Assembly (NCBI RefSeq): GCF_020283565.1
Contig: NC_060062.1
Span: 57,558,439-57,622,438, forward strand
Source of the DNA: Trifolium pratense
Lineage: Eukaryota > Streptophyta > Magnoliopsida > Fabales > Fabaceae
Direction of reading: 5' to 3'
Length of the DNA: 64,000 nucleotides
The notes beneath the pieces were generated by a model. The model searched no databases and was not told the DNA's origin. It was given only the letters and a program-made list of their open reading frames with translations. How positions within the stretch are numbered: the first letter of the stretch is position 1; every line of letters starts with the position of its first letter. A program made the translations under genes and the position numbers. Below are positions 48,201 through 57,479 of this stretch, in pieces.

Positions 48201-49902
48201 GGCCAAACTGTTGGGCTTTGACTTTGAGGTTATTTACAAGGTTGGGGTGGAGAATAAGGTAGCTGATGCCTTATCGAGGAAACATGAGGAGGCAGAGGTC
48301 AAAACATTGTTGTCGTACCCGATATGGACCCAAGGGGGTCAGTTGCAGCAAGAAATCATGCAAGATCCTGTTCTCAAGCAGATTGTGGAAGCCATTCAAT
48401 CAGATCCTATGTCTAAGCCCGGTTTTACTATCAAAGGCGGTATCCTGTTTTACAAAAACAGATTGGTAATTTCAGCCAAGTCCCCAATGATTGATGATTT
48501 GCTTAAAGATTTTCATTCTTCTCCTAGTGGGGGACACTCGGGCTATCTCAGAACATATAGAAGAATGGCAGGCACATTGTATTGGCAGGGCATGATGAAA
48601 CGCGTTCAAGAGTTTATTAAAGCTTGTGATACGTGCCAAAGACAAAAGTATGCTGCCACCACACCTAGCGGGTTACTGCAGCCTTTGCCTATTCCGGGGC
48701 TGGTGTGGAGCGAAATTTCCATGGATTTCATTACTAATCTACCTAAGAGTAATGGTTATGAAGCTATTTTGGTGGTTGTTGATCGTCTCTCCAAATATAG
48801 CCATTTTGTTCCTCTCAAACACCCATTTACTGCTCGTTCCATTGCTTCCATTTTTGTGAAAGAGATAGTTCGACTTCATGGTGTTCCTGAATCAATCCTT
48901 AGTGATCGTGATCCATTGTTTGTGAGTATCTTTTGGAAGGAGCTGTTTAAGTTGTTGGGAACCGTGTTGAAGATGTCATCTGCTTACCATCCTCAAACCG
49001 ATGGCCAAACAGAGGTGGTAAACAGGTGCTTAGAATCCTATCTTCGATGTTTCATCGCTGACCAACCGAAATCTTGGGCTCATTGGATTCCGTGGGCAGA
49101 GCTGTGGTACAACACCACATTCCATATATCTACAGGGTTCACACCTTTTGAGGTGGTGTATGGCAGGAAGCCTCCGGTGTTGGTACATTTTTTAGAGGGA
49201 GAAACTAGAGTTGAAGCCGTGGCGCAGGAATTACGCGATCGGGATGAAGCTTTGAGGCAGCTGAAGTTCAATTTGCAGAATGCGCAGGCACAAATGAAGG
49301 TTCAGGCTGATAAGAAGAGGAAAGATGTGAAGTTTGAGGTGGGGGACTGGGTGTTTCTTAAGCTAAGGCCTCATAGACAACAATCTGTGGTCCAACGAAT
49401 CCATCAAAAGTTAGCTCCGCGATTCTTTGGTCCTTATCAAATCATCAAGAAAGTGGGATCAGTTGCTTATAAGCTACAGCTGCCTACTACATCAAAAATT
49501 CATCCAACATTTCACGTATCACAGTTGAAGAAAGCCGTTGGTAATTACACACCAACTAATGAGCTGCCTGCAAGCCTGGAAGTCGATAAAGGAGATGTAA
49601 GTCCCGCGAAATTGCTGTCTTGGAGGGATAAGTTTGATGCTGGCACACATACTCGAGAATGGTTAGTGCAGTGGGAAGGAATGGATATTGGTGATGCGAC
49701 ATGGGAGGAAGAGTTGTTGTTGAAGAGTCAATTTCCTGACCTCTGCCTTGAGGACAAGGCTGTTTATGAAGGAGGGAGTGATGATAGGAATGGGCCTATT
49801 AACAAAGAAGGGGATGTGCTGGTTAACAAAGAGAATGTTAAGCCCAAAGTGTGGCGTGTGTATGAGAGGAGAATTAAGAAAAGAGTCACAAAGGAAGTGT
49901 GA
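45271..49902 (+). CDS. Chromovirus gag-pol polyprotein
   Basis: 1543 residues from the ATG at 45271. Domains in order, by rough residue: retrotransposon gag (80-215), degenerate zinc knuckle CFRCNERWDPLHQC (about 320), aspartic protease VLIDSGATHNFIS (about 405), reverse transcriptase with FFDDILVYS (about 747), RNase H (IECDASGKGVGAV near 890; YSDQKSLRHLL near 953), integrase HHCC zinc region (1080-1125) and DDE core (D near 1150 in SMDFITNLP, D near 1211 in SDRDPLF, E near 1247 in GQTEVVNR), and a C-terminal chromodomain-like region with WLVQWEGMDIGDATWEE (about 1465). One frame without stops. The stop lies 121 bp inside the 3' LTR, so the last 40 or so residues are LTR-encoded. The chromodomain places it among chromoviruses, whose integrases may be guided to marked chromatin. 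Confidence 0.97.
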   Translation: MPRAYKAPKMADRVAAVEGRLAGVEESILALREFIGAEIQRAVASRETPMPSAATVTSQLDEFRLSAKKVELPSFNGDDPVAWITRAETYFEVQRISEEVRIQLTKLSMDGPTIHWFNLWRDSTEELSWENLKEAMMARFGGDRLENPFEELKELKQSGTVADYIAEFELYSSQCGRLPEQQFLGYFVGGLRHDIRSRVRTFKPRNRYVAMQLARDIEREFSEEVGHGSGSRFKPGQGSWARTQKPLWAYREGEGKANSNLTQTGGELGKTRSSQASGSQTGSTRSPTSPVGSRANYDRRNPRGIRHIPGAEVNERRAKGLCFRCNERWDPLHQCASKQLRVLILGDDEFINDDGEIVVLEGDSEEEKEADELECKSLGVFGLSTTPKQVRTMKLEGGLKGANILVLIDSGATHNFISPKVVEALGLSLVPSNPLGVKLGDGHRVMTMGKCVGISVALGDMETTFDAYILEIGGVDLILGVVWLETLGKVTMDWKEMSMLFTYKGNLVKLVGQPLEDKMVTFQSLMCTFRVIEEESWPTLMATNGVSAQGLNEVQDEAMQVLLHKFSSVFCDINGLPPARNTSHSIVLLHGTGPVSVRPYRYPHHHKDEIERQIQSLLQQGVIRNSTSAFSSPVILVKKKDKSWRMCVDYRALNKVTVQDKYPIPVVDELLDELQGSTYFSKLDLKSGYHQIRMKEEDIHKTAFRTHEGHYEYMVMPFGLTNAPATFQSVMNEIFKPYLRKFVLVFFDDILVYSTNWANHLEHLALVLQILLKHQFVANKGKCAFGQERIEYLGHVISKAGVNVDPSKVDSVLQWPVPKNVKGVRGFLGLTGYYRKFIANYGNIAKPLTELTKKDGFQWNTAAEEAFQRLKLAVTSAPVLALPNFNLPFEIECDASGKGVGAVLMQLKHPIAYFSKAFASSKLSKSAYDKELMALVLAIQHWRHYLLGRRFIVYSDQKSLRHLLQQRITTSNQQEWMAKLLGFDFEVIYKVGVENKVADALSRKHEEAEVKTLLSYPIWTQGGQLQQEIMQDPVLKQIVEAIQSDPMSKPGFTIKGGILFYKNRLVISAKSPMIDDLLKDFHSSPSGGHSGYLRTYRRMAGTLYWQGMMKRVQEFIKACDTCQRQKYAATTPSGLLQPLPIPGLVWSEISMDFITNLPKSNGYEAILVVVDRLSKYSHFVPLKHPFTARSIASIFVKEIVRLHGVPESILSDRDPLFVSIFWKELFKLLGTVLKMSSAYHPQTDGQTEVVNRCLESYLRCFIADQPKSWAHWIPWAELWYNTTFHISTGFTPFEVVYGRKPPVLVHFLEGETRVEAVAQELRDRDEALRQLKFNLQNAQAQMKVQADKKRKDVKFEVGDWVFLKLRPHRQQSVVQRIHQKLAPRFFGPYQIIKKVGSVAYKLQLPTTSKIHPTFHVSQLKKAVGNYTPTNELPASLEVDKGDVSPAKLLSWRDKFDAGTHTREWLVQWEGMDIGDATWEEELLLKSQFPDLCLEDKAVYEGGSDDRNGPINKEGDVLVNKENVKPKVWRVYERRIKKRVTKEV
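49768..49781 (+). other. Polypurine tract within the coding frame
   Basis: GAAGGAGGGAGTGA directly before the 3' LTR, also read as codons of the polyprotein. Confidence 0.8.
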
Positions 49903-50117
49903 TGGCTGACGTGGCAGTTTGTTAGGATATTCCCCAATAAATATCATAGTGGGAATTAGTTATGATATCACTTGGTTTTATTATTCACCTTTGTGGTTAG
50001 GCAGTAAGAGAAACTTTCTCTACTGAGGAGCCTTAGCTCTGGTTGTATTTCCAGTTTTCCATTCATCATATATACAATAACTTCTTACCATTTTATATTG
50101 TTATCTCTGCTCTATCA
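49782..50117 (+). repeat. 3' LTR of the chromovirus
   Basis: 336 bp. It contains the polyprotein stop codon (49900-49902) and is followed by the second GCTTC (50118-50122). Confidence 0.95.
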
Positions 50118-52507
50118 GCTTCTCTCAAGCCACTCATGAAAGCCCCATGCATAGTGGCTGGATATTGCCTACAAGTGGCTTCACCCGCAAAGAACAGTCG
50201 ATTTCCCACATTTTCTGCAAGTATATCATAGTCCTGACCAGATGATTGCACGCTAACATGTGAATATGAACCATAAGAAAGGGGATCGCTTCCCCATCTG
50301 GTACAGATTGACTGTATTGGATCTGGCACAGTGATGCCTTTAGGTTGAAAAATACCTGTGGAAAAATATATAATCAAATTCAAAGTTGGAACCACATTTT
50401 TTTTAACAGTGAATCATATCAATTCATATGATTAAGAATAATAACTTAATAGCTTGAGATATATCATAATAATAATGTTGAATTCAATAATTGTGAGCTA
50501 AAAATTGAGGGAAAGAGGTACACTATAAGTCTCACAAAACAAAATAAAAAGCCACACATCATAAAAAGAAATGACATAGTCAAATACGGTGCACATGGTA
50601 GTAAGCAAGTGAATAAAGAGGAATGGTATAGCCAAATAAATGTAAACATTGAGTTACTATATCACGTGATTCATATTGATGATATGAAATCTTGTAATTG
50701 CATGCATGTATATGATATTTATTCACACATTATACATACAAAAAAAAAAGGCAAATCATATCGAATCGTACAATTAAAATAGCAAATCATGTAACCCTAA
50801 CAAGTAACACATAAAACAAAGGGAAAGAAGGAAAATGTGCAAAAGGAAGCACTAATAAAATTTATTGAGCAAAAACAATAGATAAGGGTGTTTACTTTCA
50901 CATGTCAAAAAATAAGTACAATAGATAGGGTGTTTACTTTTCATCAGTAAGTGAAAAAAAAAGTGAGAGGTACCTTTTAGAATGGCCAAAACCCGATTAA
51001 GTAAGATGGATGGATCCGTGGTTTCAAAGGTTTGCGCAGCTTCCCCGGCCACAAGCGCAATAAGTGCTGAGCCCCCAGAAACAGTGTGGTAACCATAAAA
51101 TAAAAAGAATTCCCCACGATCGTGACTCTTTTCGTTGAGACATCCAAATGTGTCCCGTTCTTCCCCCCAAAATACATGTGGAAAAACCATAGCAACTTTG
51201 TTCAGAAGCCCGAAACCCATCCTCTCAATTGATTCCAGCTTTCTTGCAGGTAATTCAGGTTGAAAATTAATGGCCTTCTTTTTCAAAACTCCAAGAGGCA
51301 CGGTGCATAATGCAAAATCTGCTTGAAAGACTTGATCCCCAGCAATAATTTCAACACCCTCATTTCCATATCTGATAGTATTGACGGTTTTTCTGTAAAA
51401 AATAGCAACTCCTTCGCACATAGCTTTAATTAATCTTCCATTTCCACCGGCAAGAAAACAATGATCACCAGCCATTTCAAAAGGATCATCCTGATCCCAC
51501 TGGGCAGCTGAAAGATTTGAAAGACATCCAGCATTTGCATATTCTAAATTCGCAAGATGCCAATCGAGCAATTGCTTTTCATCAGTACTTTGAGCTACAC
51601 CGTATAAACTCTTAAGTGTCTCCAAGACTGAACCAAGTGAGATATCACTTGCAAATCCACCCATAATTTTCCTCAGCTCCATAACTTTGTCAAGCAACTT
51701 ATTGAAAACAAATTCAACACTTGAATCCATTTCCCTATCAACCGGTTCCCCATTCGGTTTGAATAAAGGGCAATTCGCTCTGACTTTATGCAGAGGAATT
51801 GAAAGTTGGCGTGCTAGAACCGCCAAAGGGTTAGCATTAACTCCTGTAATCACGCTCCCTCCTAGATCCATGGCCGCAAAAGTACCCTCTTTTCCAATCT
51901 TTTGCGTATAAACTCTACCGCCTGGACGGTTCCTACCTTCTAACACCCCAACTTTGTAACCATAAGACATTAGCTGCCTCGCCGCAGCCAACCCAGCCAA
52001 CCCAGCACCAATAACAACCACACACCCTTTTGTCGTCTCAGGCAACTGAGACGTAAAGGATGGCAAAACCCCAAAATTTATATACCCATTATACAAAAGA
52101 AAATCGTACGCAGAATTTACTAAATGAACAAACTCACTGCTCACAGTTTCCCTAACCCGCCCCCTTGTCAACCACCTCCTAACATTCCCCCTCCAAAGAG
52201 CCAATATATGATTCCTAACAATAATATAATCATTCTGCTCTTTCCCACCCAACTCTCCAACAACCCCAGCACGAATCTCACTCTCAAGCAAAACATTAAT
52301 AGGGAAACCGAGCGAAAAGGCAATCATAGACTCGGTGTTAGCCTCTTTCTGCAGATCTTCTTGGGACTTGTTCTTCTTCAAACTAGCATCCAACTTATCA
52401 TCAAATATGTCATCATCATCCATCAAAACATCAATATAATTCCGAGAATTAACTTTTTTTCTCAGTGAATACCTCGAAACAGATCCATCTGAAGACTGAG
52501 TTGCCAT
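50093..52507 (-). CDS. LDL2: LDL2-like lysine-specific histone demethylase, truncated allele
   Basis: A flavin amine oxidase of the LSD1 family that removes methyl groups from histone H3 Lys4 in the nucleus; the plant relatives are FLD and LDL1-LDL3. Exon 1 (52507-50974) encodes a basic N terminus, a SWIRM domain (about 58-147: FSLGFPINVLLESEI, YINFGV), the FAD dinucleotide motif GAGLAGLAAA (167-176), GGRVYT, DQDDPFEMAGDHCFL and the active-site Lys in GFGLLNKVAM (Lys437). After an intron (50973-50356) exon 2 encodes GSDPLSYGSYSHV and GEATCRQYPATMHGAF, the second FAD block. The chromovirus begins right after SGLREA; 7-8 LTR-encoded residues and a stop at 50093 follow, giving 598 residues. The catalytic fold is complete on paper and only the C-terminal tail is lost. 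Similarity is closest to Arabidopsis LDL2. Confidence 0.93.
50356..50973 (-). other. Intron 1 of the LDL2-like coding region
   Basis: Donor AAAG/GTACCTCTC and acceptor TTTTCCACAG/GTATTTTT; splicing keeps the frame (phase 1). AT-rich, with no insertion inside. Confidence 0.85.
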
Positions 52508-52516
52508 TGTTTGTTC

Positions 52517-52826
52517 CTAATAAATATAATAAATAACCCTTTCTAGTATTCGGCTATTCGCAAACTAAATTAACCTAAATTCCAACCCAACAACAACAAC
52601 AACAACAAGAATAATAATCCTAGGATTTCGGATTACAAACTATGCTAGGTTCGATTGGAAACAAAAGAATTCGAAATTGAAAAACTTATTCAGTAGCCAC
52701 AGTTCCGAATAGTTGTTCTGCAAAGTATATGTAGCAAAACTTATTCAGTAAGCAATGTTGGCATGGCGGGAAATAGAGAAACTAATAGAAATGAAAAGTG
52801 AGAGAAATTTAAAAGAAAGAACTTAC
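52517..52826 (-). other. Probable 5'-UTR intron of the LDL2-like gene
   Basis: A donor-like CGCT/GTAAGTTC at 52826 and acceptor TTTATTAG/GAACAAAC at 52517 enclose AT-rich sequence. The ATG lies 9 nt after the acceptor. Leader introns are common in plant housekeeping genes. Inferred, with no transcript evidence. Confidence 0.5.
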
Positions 52827-52924
52827 AGCGATTGAACGAAGAGATTGTTCCCAGAAACTGAAACTGTGACTCGGAAACAGCACGAATGAAAATGAGGTAT
52901 GATTGATTGAAAAGAGGTTACCGT

Positions 52925-52932
52925 TATTTATA
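52925..52932 (-). promoter_or_regulatory. Candidate TATA box of the LDL2-like gene
   Basis: TATAAATA on the minus strand, about 100 bp upstream of the presumed leader-intron donor. Reasonable spacing, but untested. Confidence 0.4.
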
Positions 52933-53130
52933 ATGTCTGAAAACAAACAAAAATGGTAAATCAAACTACTCATAAAAAAAATAATTATTCCAGTCAATTA
53001 GTAAAAAAAAACTTTATTTTGTGGTCAAAGAAAATAACAATAATGAGATATTTTCTAATTTTTTATATTATTTTCTTTAACAATAGAGATATTTTAAAGG
53101 AAATATATACACACACTGACACACATAGGT

Positions 53131-53839
53131 TGATACGATCATGAGTTCGCTAAACACGTGGAAGGAAACTTATAAAAACAAAAATGCAAAAAAAAATATT
53201 TGGATGAAGATGCTTGAGCCCAACTTGAAGCCCATTTCACATGATAAGAAACATCCTTGGGCTGAATTGTGGTCTAATAATATTGGACTAAATAAAAAAT
53301 AATTAAGTCCAATTTTCTTTATTTTTATTGTAATTTTCGTTTTTGGTATTATGAGGGTTTTTAGATGACCTTTAGTTGCTCCCTAGGCTCTCTAGATGCT
53401 TCCTAGTGGTGCACTAAGTCATTATAGTGGCTAGTGGAAATTTATAAGCATGTTAGTGGGAATTTTCTAAGTCCTATGGTGAATGTATGGTAGTGGACAA
53501 TAAATCCTACTATGTAAGGATATGCTATAAATAGGACTATCATGTACTTTTCAAGAAACTTGGAATATAATCTAATTTGAGAGTTTCTCTTGTGAGAACT
53601 TTTTCTTTGTTCTTGTGATAAGAACATTGTTCTTGAGATAAGAACTTTATAGTGTTGGTTCTACCGGCAGGTCGCGGTTAGGGTCGCACTTTCTTTGATA
53701 ACTTTGGTTCTACCGGCAGGTCGCGGTTAGGGTCAAGTTCCTCTTTTCCTTGATAACTTTGGTTCTACCGGCAGGTCGCGGTTAGGGTCAAGTTTCTCTT
53801 TTACCTGTTTTCAAGACGATCCTAAGCAGTCGCTTATCA
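53131..53839 (+). repeat. First LTR of the three-LTR element
   Basis: 709 bp. Near its end three tandem units of about 55 bp contain GGTTCTACCGGCAGGTCGCG. A TATAAATAGG sequence at about 53526 may be its TATA box. Followed by a TGGCATCAGAGC primer-binding site at 53842. Confidence 0.88.
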
Positions 53840-53841
53840 GT

Positions 53842-53853
53842 TGGCATCAGAGC
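53842..53853 (+). other. Primer-binding site of the three-LTR element
   Basis: TGGCATCAGAGC, one mismatch from the initiator tRNA-Met complement, 2 nt inside the first LTR. Confidence 0.75.
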
Positions 53854-54078
53854 TTCGGCTCTTGAAATCATGTTTGATCTATCATTTTTTTTATCTTGTT
53901 AAAAAAAAAAAGAGTTGAAAAAAAAATATGGAGGAAGAAAAGCATGTCTCCATGAAACATTTGGAGAAGTTATTATTTCAAGAATTTCAAAAGTTTCATG
54001 AAAAGTTTGATCGCATAGAGAGGAATTATAAAAAAAATTATAAAAAGAGACGGAGAAAAGGAGATAGAAGATAGAAGA

Positions 54079-54831
54079 ATGAATAGTGAGGGACAAACAA
54101 AAAAACATATTGCAAATTTTGATGTATTTTGGGGTAACTTCCAAAATAAAGAGATTGGTAGAGAGAAAAGAAAACAAGAGAGCAAGGAGAAACTTGAAAG
54201 TGAAGTGAAGGGAGAAAAGATTATTGAAAAAGAAATTGAGAACATTTTTGTGGCTATCGAAAATGTCACCATTCCTAAGAGTGAGAAAGAAAAAGAAGAG
54301 ATTATTGAAAAAGAAATTGATAGCGTTTTTGTGGCTACCGGAAATGTCATCATTCCTTTTAATAATGTTTATTTTACTTCTTGTACTCTAGAGTCTTTAT
54401 CTCAAGGAGAAGTTATTGAGGAAAATAGAAATTCCAATTTTGAGAGAAGTAAAGAAAAGGAAGTAGAGAACATAGAAAATTGTGATAGAGAATATAATGA
54501 TGTTATTGTAGTGGAGGAGAAAGAAAATATTGAGAGAAAAGAAGAAAAGAAAAATGAATGTAAAGTAAAGGAAATTTATGAGAGGAAAATAAACGAGAAG
54601 GTTGAAAAGGATGACAACTTTGAGAAGATTGAAGGAAAAAAATTCAACTTGCAAAAAGAAAGGGAGTATCCAAAAGAGAGAATTTTTTTTACTAATCCTT
54701 TAGTTATTTATGCAGGTTTGGATTTGAGGACAAATCCTCTTGAAGAGGAAGAGAATGATACGATCATGAGTTCGCTAAACATGTGGAAGGAAACTTATAA
54801 AAACAAAATGCACAAAAAAATATTTGGATGA
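54079..54831 (+). CDS. Glu/Lys-rich ORF of unknown function in the three-LTR element
   Basis: I do not recognise this 250-residue protein. It is dominated by Glu, Lys, Asn and Ile. It has an internal duplication (KIIEKEIENIFVAIENVTIP near residues 48-67 and a similar block near 75-95), a long charged region (130-200) likely to form a coiled coil or stay disordered, and a C-terminal part with PLVIYAGLDLRTNPLEEEE. The final 25 residues are read from inside the second LTR. There are no cysteine knuckles or enzyme motifs. A second, shorter copy of its C-terminal half lies at 55319-55684. Open frames in both copies hint that the protein may have been maintained, or simply that the copies are young. 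Confidence 0.55.
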   Translation: MNSEGQTKKHIANFDVFWGNFQNKEIGREKRKQESKEKLESEVKGEKIIEKEIENIFVAIENVTIPKSEKEKEEIIEKEIDSVFVATGNVIIPFNNVYFTSCTLESLSQGEVIEENRNSNFERSKEKEVENIENCDREYNDVIVVEEKENIERKEEKKNECKVKEIYERKINEKVEKDDNFEKIEGKKFNLQKEREYPKERIFFTNPLVIYAGLDLRTNPLEEEENDTIMSSLNMWKETYKNKMHKKIFG

Positions 54832-55318
54832 AGATGCTTGATCCCAACTTGAAGCCAATTTCACATGATAAGAAACATCCTTGGGCTGAATTGTGGTCTA
54901 ATAATATTGGACTAAATAAAAAACAATTAAGTCCAATTTTCTTTATTTTTATTGTAATTTTCGTTTTTGGTATTATGAGGGTTTTTAGATGACCTTTAGT
55001 TGCTCCCTAGGCTCTCTAGATGCTTCCTAGTGGTGCACTAAGTCATTATAGTGGCTAGTGGAAATTTATAAGCATGTTAGTGGGAATTTTCTAAGTCCTA
55101 TGGTGAATGTATGGTAGTGGACAATAAATCCTACTATGTAAGGATATGCTATAAATAGGACTATCATGTACTTTTCAAGAAACTTGGAATATAATCTAAT
55201 TTGAGAGTTTCTCTTGTGAGAACTTTTTCTTTGTTCTTGTGATAAGAACATTGTTCTTGAGATAAGAACTTTATAGTGTTGGTTCTACCGGCAGGTCGCA
55301 GTTAGGGTCGCACTTTCT
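54756..55318 (+). repeat. Second LTR of the three-LTR element, truncated
   Basis: Matches the LTR start through the first GGTTCTACCGGCAGGTCGC unit, then joins interior sequence at about 55318 with a 2-nt filler. Preceded by the purine tract GAAGAGGAAGAGAA. Confidence 0.88.
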
Positions 55319-55684
55319 ATGAACATAGAAAATTGTGATAGAGAATATAATGATGTTATTGTAGTGGAGGAGAAAGAAAATATTGAGAGAAAAGAAGAAA
55401 AGAAAAATGAATGTAAAGTAAAGGAAATTTATGAGAGGAAAATAAACGAGAAGGTTGAAAAGGATGACAACTTTGAGAAGATTGAAGAAAAAAAATTCAA
55501 CTTGCAAAAAGAAAGGGAGTATCCAAAAGAGAGAATTTTTTTTACTAATCCTTTAGTTATTTATGCAGGTTTGGATCTGAGGACAAATCCTCTTGAAGAG
55601 GAAGAGAATGATACGATCATGAGTTCGCTAAACATGTGGAAGGAAACTTATAAAAACAAAATGCACAAAAAAATATTTGGATGA
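55319..55684 (+). pseudogene. Duplicated C-terminal half of the Glu/Lys-rich ORF
   Basis: 121 codons, in frame with the main ORF's second half apart from the new start created by the junction (ATGAACATAG). It differs from the first copy at few positions, for example KIEG to KIEE. It also ends inside the following LTR. It has no promoter of its own except the truncated LTR. Confidence 0.7.
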
Positions 55685-56316
55685 AGATGCTTGAGCCCAA
55701 CTTGAAGCCAATTTCACATGATAAGAAACATCATTGGGCTGAATTGTGGTCTAATAATATTGGACTAAATAAAAAACAATTAAGTCCAATTTTCTTTATT
55801 TTTATTGTAATTTTCGTTTTTGGTATTATGAGGGTTTTTAGATGACCTTTAGTTGCTCCCTAGGCTCTCTAGATGCTTCCTAGTGGTGCACTAAGTCATT
55901 ATAGTGGCTAGTGGAAATTTATAAGCATGTTAGTGGGAATTTTCTAAGTCCTATGGTGAATGTATGGTAGTGGACAATAAATCCTACTATGTAAGGATAT
56001 GCTATAAATAGGACTATCATGTACTTTTCAAGAAACTTGGAATATAATCTAATTTGAGAGTTTCTCTTTTGAGAACTTTTTCTTTGTTCTTGTGATAAGA
56101 ACATTGTTCTTGAGATAAGAACTTTATAGTGTTGGTTCTACCGGCAGGTCGCAGTTAGGGTCGCACTTTCTTTGATAACTTTGGTTCTACCGGCAGGTCG
56201 CAGTTATGGTCAAGTTCCTCTTTTCTTTGATAACTTTGGTTCTACCGGCAGGTCGCGGTTAGGGTCAAGTTTCTCTTTTACCTGTTTTCAAGACGATCCT
56301 AAGCAGTCGCTTATCA
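55609..56316 (+). repeat. Third LTR of the three-LTR element
   Basis: 708 bp, complete, with about 11 differences from the first LTR and only a few from the second over their shared length. Ends in CTTATCA followed by TAGGT. Confidence 0.88.
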
Positions 56317-56321
56317 TAGGT

Positions 56322-57133
56322 TTTTAATAGTTGGATAAAATTAAATATTTTTATACAAAATTTGACAAAGGGCTTCTTTTTATTTTTACAAGGTTAAAAA
56401 TAATAGAATAGTCAAAGAAAATAACAATAACAGAAAGAATTAAATTTTTTTATTTCTTATCTTTAATAGTAAAAATATTTTACAGTATATAGGTTTTAAA
56501 TAATTGTAATACAAAATTTAATTTATTAGAAAAATAAAATAATTTTTTAGGAAAAATGTGTCATAGGATGATAGTTTTTTTTGGTTTCATGAGTGCAGTC
56601 TGGCAAGTGGATCAGTCTATCGTCGAGTAATAATTCTCATTTGAATGAGTTCGTATTCACATGGATTGTGCCAAAACGATTAGTTTTGTTTAGGAATTAG
56701 ATAGTTTGCATTCGCTTTGGTTTTTAAAAAAGGTTTGAGACAAATTCAGATAATAGAAGATAAAAGATGTAGGGTTTAGAGAATAGGTTAAGTGCTTTTG
56801 AATCTCTCCTCTACTCTGCTTGGTAATTCGGCGTTATATTATTACCATTCTTTCATTAGCCGGCAGATTAATTTCTAATTTGTAAAATGTGCTCTCGCAT
56901 ACTAAAATTACCCCTATTGCAAGTGAAGACGCTATTATTTACCGTGATAAGAAAATCATTATTTGTCACGTATTAACCTTTAACAAGTTCTCAACGTTTA
57001 TTTTACCGTAATTAAATAACTGAAAATATGCAGAATTTAACAATGATGCAACTCTTAATCCTAGTAACCCCTAGCCTTGGACCTTTGTATGTACTACTGT
57101 TTCCAATTCTAGTTATATTATCTTTATAGTTCG
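56322..57133. other. Intergenic DNA, nothing recognised
   Basis: AT-rich sequence without a supported frame. 56322-56550 continues the pre-insertion flank of the three-LTR element. Confidence 0.45.
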
Positions 57134-57479
57134 GGACACTACTACAAAAATGAGTTTTAATAGCGCCTATTTAATAGCGCTTATTAAAAAAACGCTATTA
57201 AAAATGAAACACGGAGCCTTTTTATAGCGCTTTCAGTATAAACGCTTTTAAAACCTTGAACCCAGGAGTGCTACAATAGCGTTTTTGAGAAAAGCGCTAT
57301 TAAAACTATAAACGCGTAACTCTATGATAGCGCGTTTTACATGAGCGCTATAGTAAGGAAAATAAATAAATTAAAATCTGTAGTGGGGTGGGTGTCGAAC
57401 CTTTGACCCCTTGGTTGCTGAATAATAAAAAAAAAACATAGATAAATTCTTTAGAAAAAAGATTATAGTTTCCTTTGTT

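Larger units (their letters stand above)
44912..50117 (+). mobile_element. Complete Ty3/gypsy chromovirus inserted in the LDL2-like gene
   Basis: 336-bp LTRs with ends TGATAG and CTATCA, a perfect GCTTC duplication and a single uninterrupted polyprotein frame. The two LTRs show no difference by eye, so insertion is very recent on a plant LTR clock. All domains for autonomous movement are readable. Orientation is opposite to the host gene. Confidence 0.97.
53131..56316 (+). mobile_element. Non-autonomous LTR element with three LTRs
   Basis: Order: full LTR (53131-53839), interior (53840-54755), truncated LTR (54756 to about 55318), partial interior (to 55608), full LTR (55609-56316). LTR ends are TGATACG and CTTATCA. 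The outermost LTRs are flanked by a TAGGT duplication (53126-53130 and 56317-56321), so the whole compound lies in one insertion site. The middle and last LTRs resemble each other more than the first, pointing to a later unequal exchange followed by a deletion. No gag or pol domain is present. Confidence 0.88.

Noticed and set aside
53140..56320. Two separate insertions of the three-LTR element
   Set aside because: Only one TAGGT pair was found, at the outer edges, so one insertion later rearranged is simpler.
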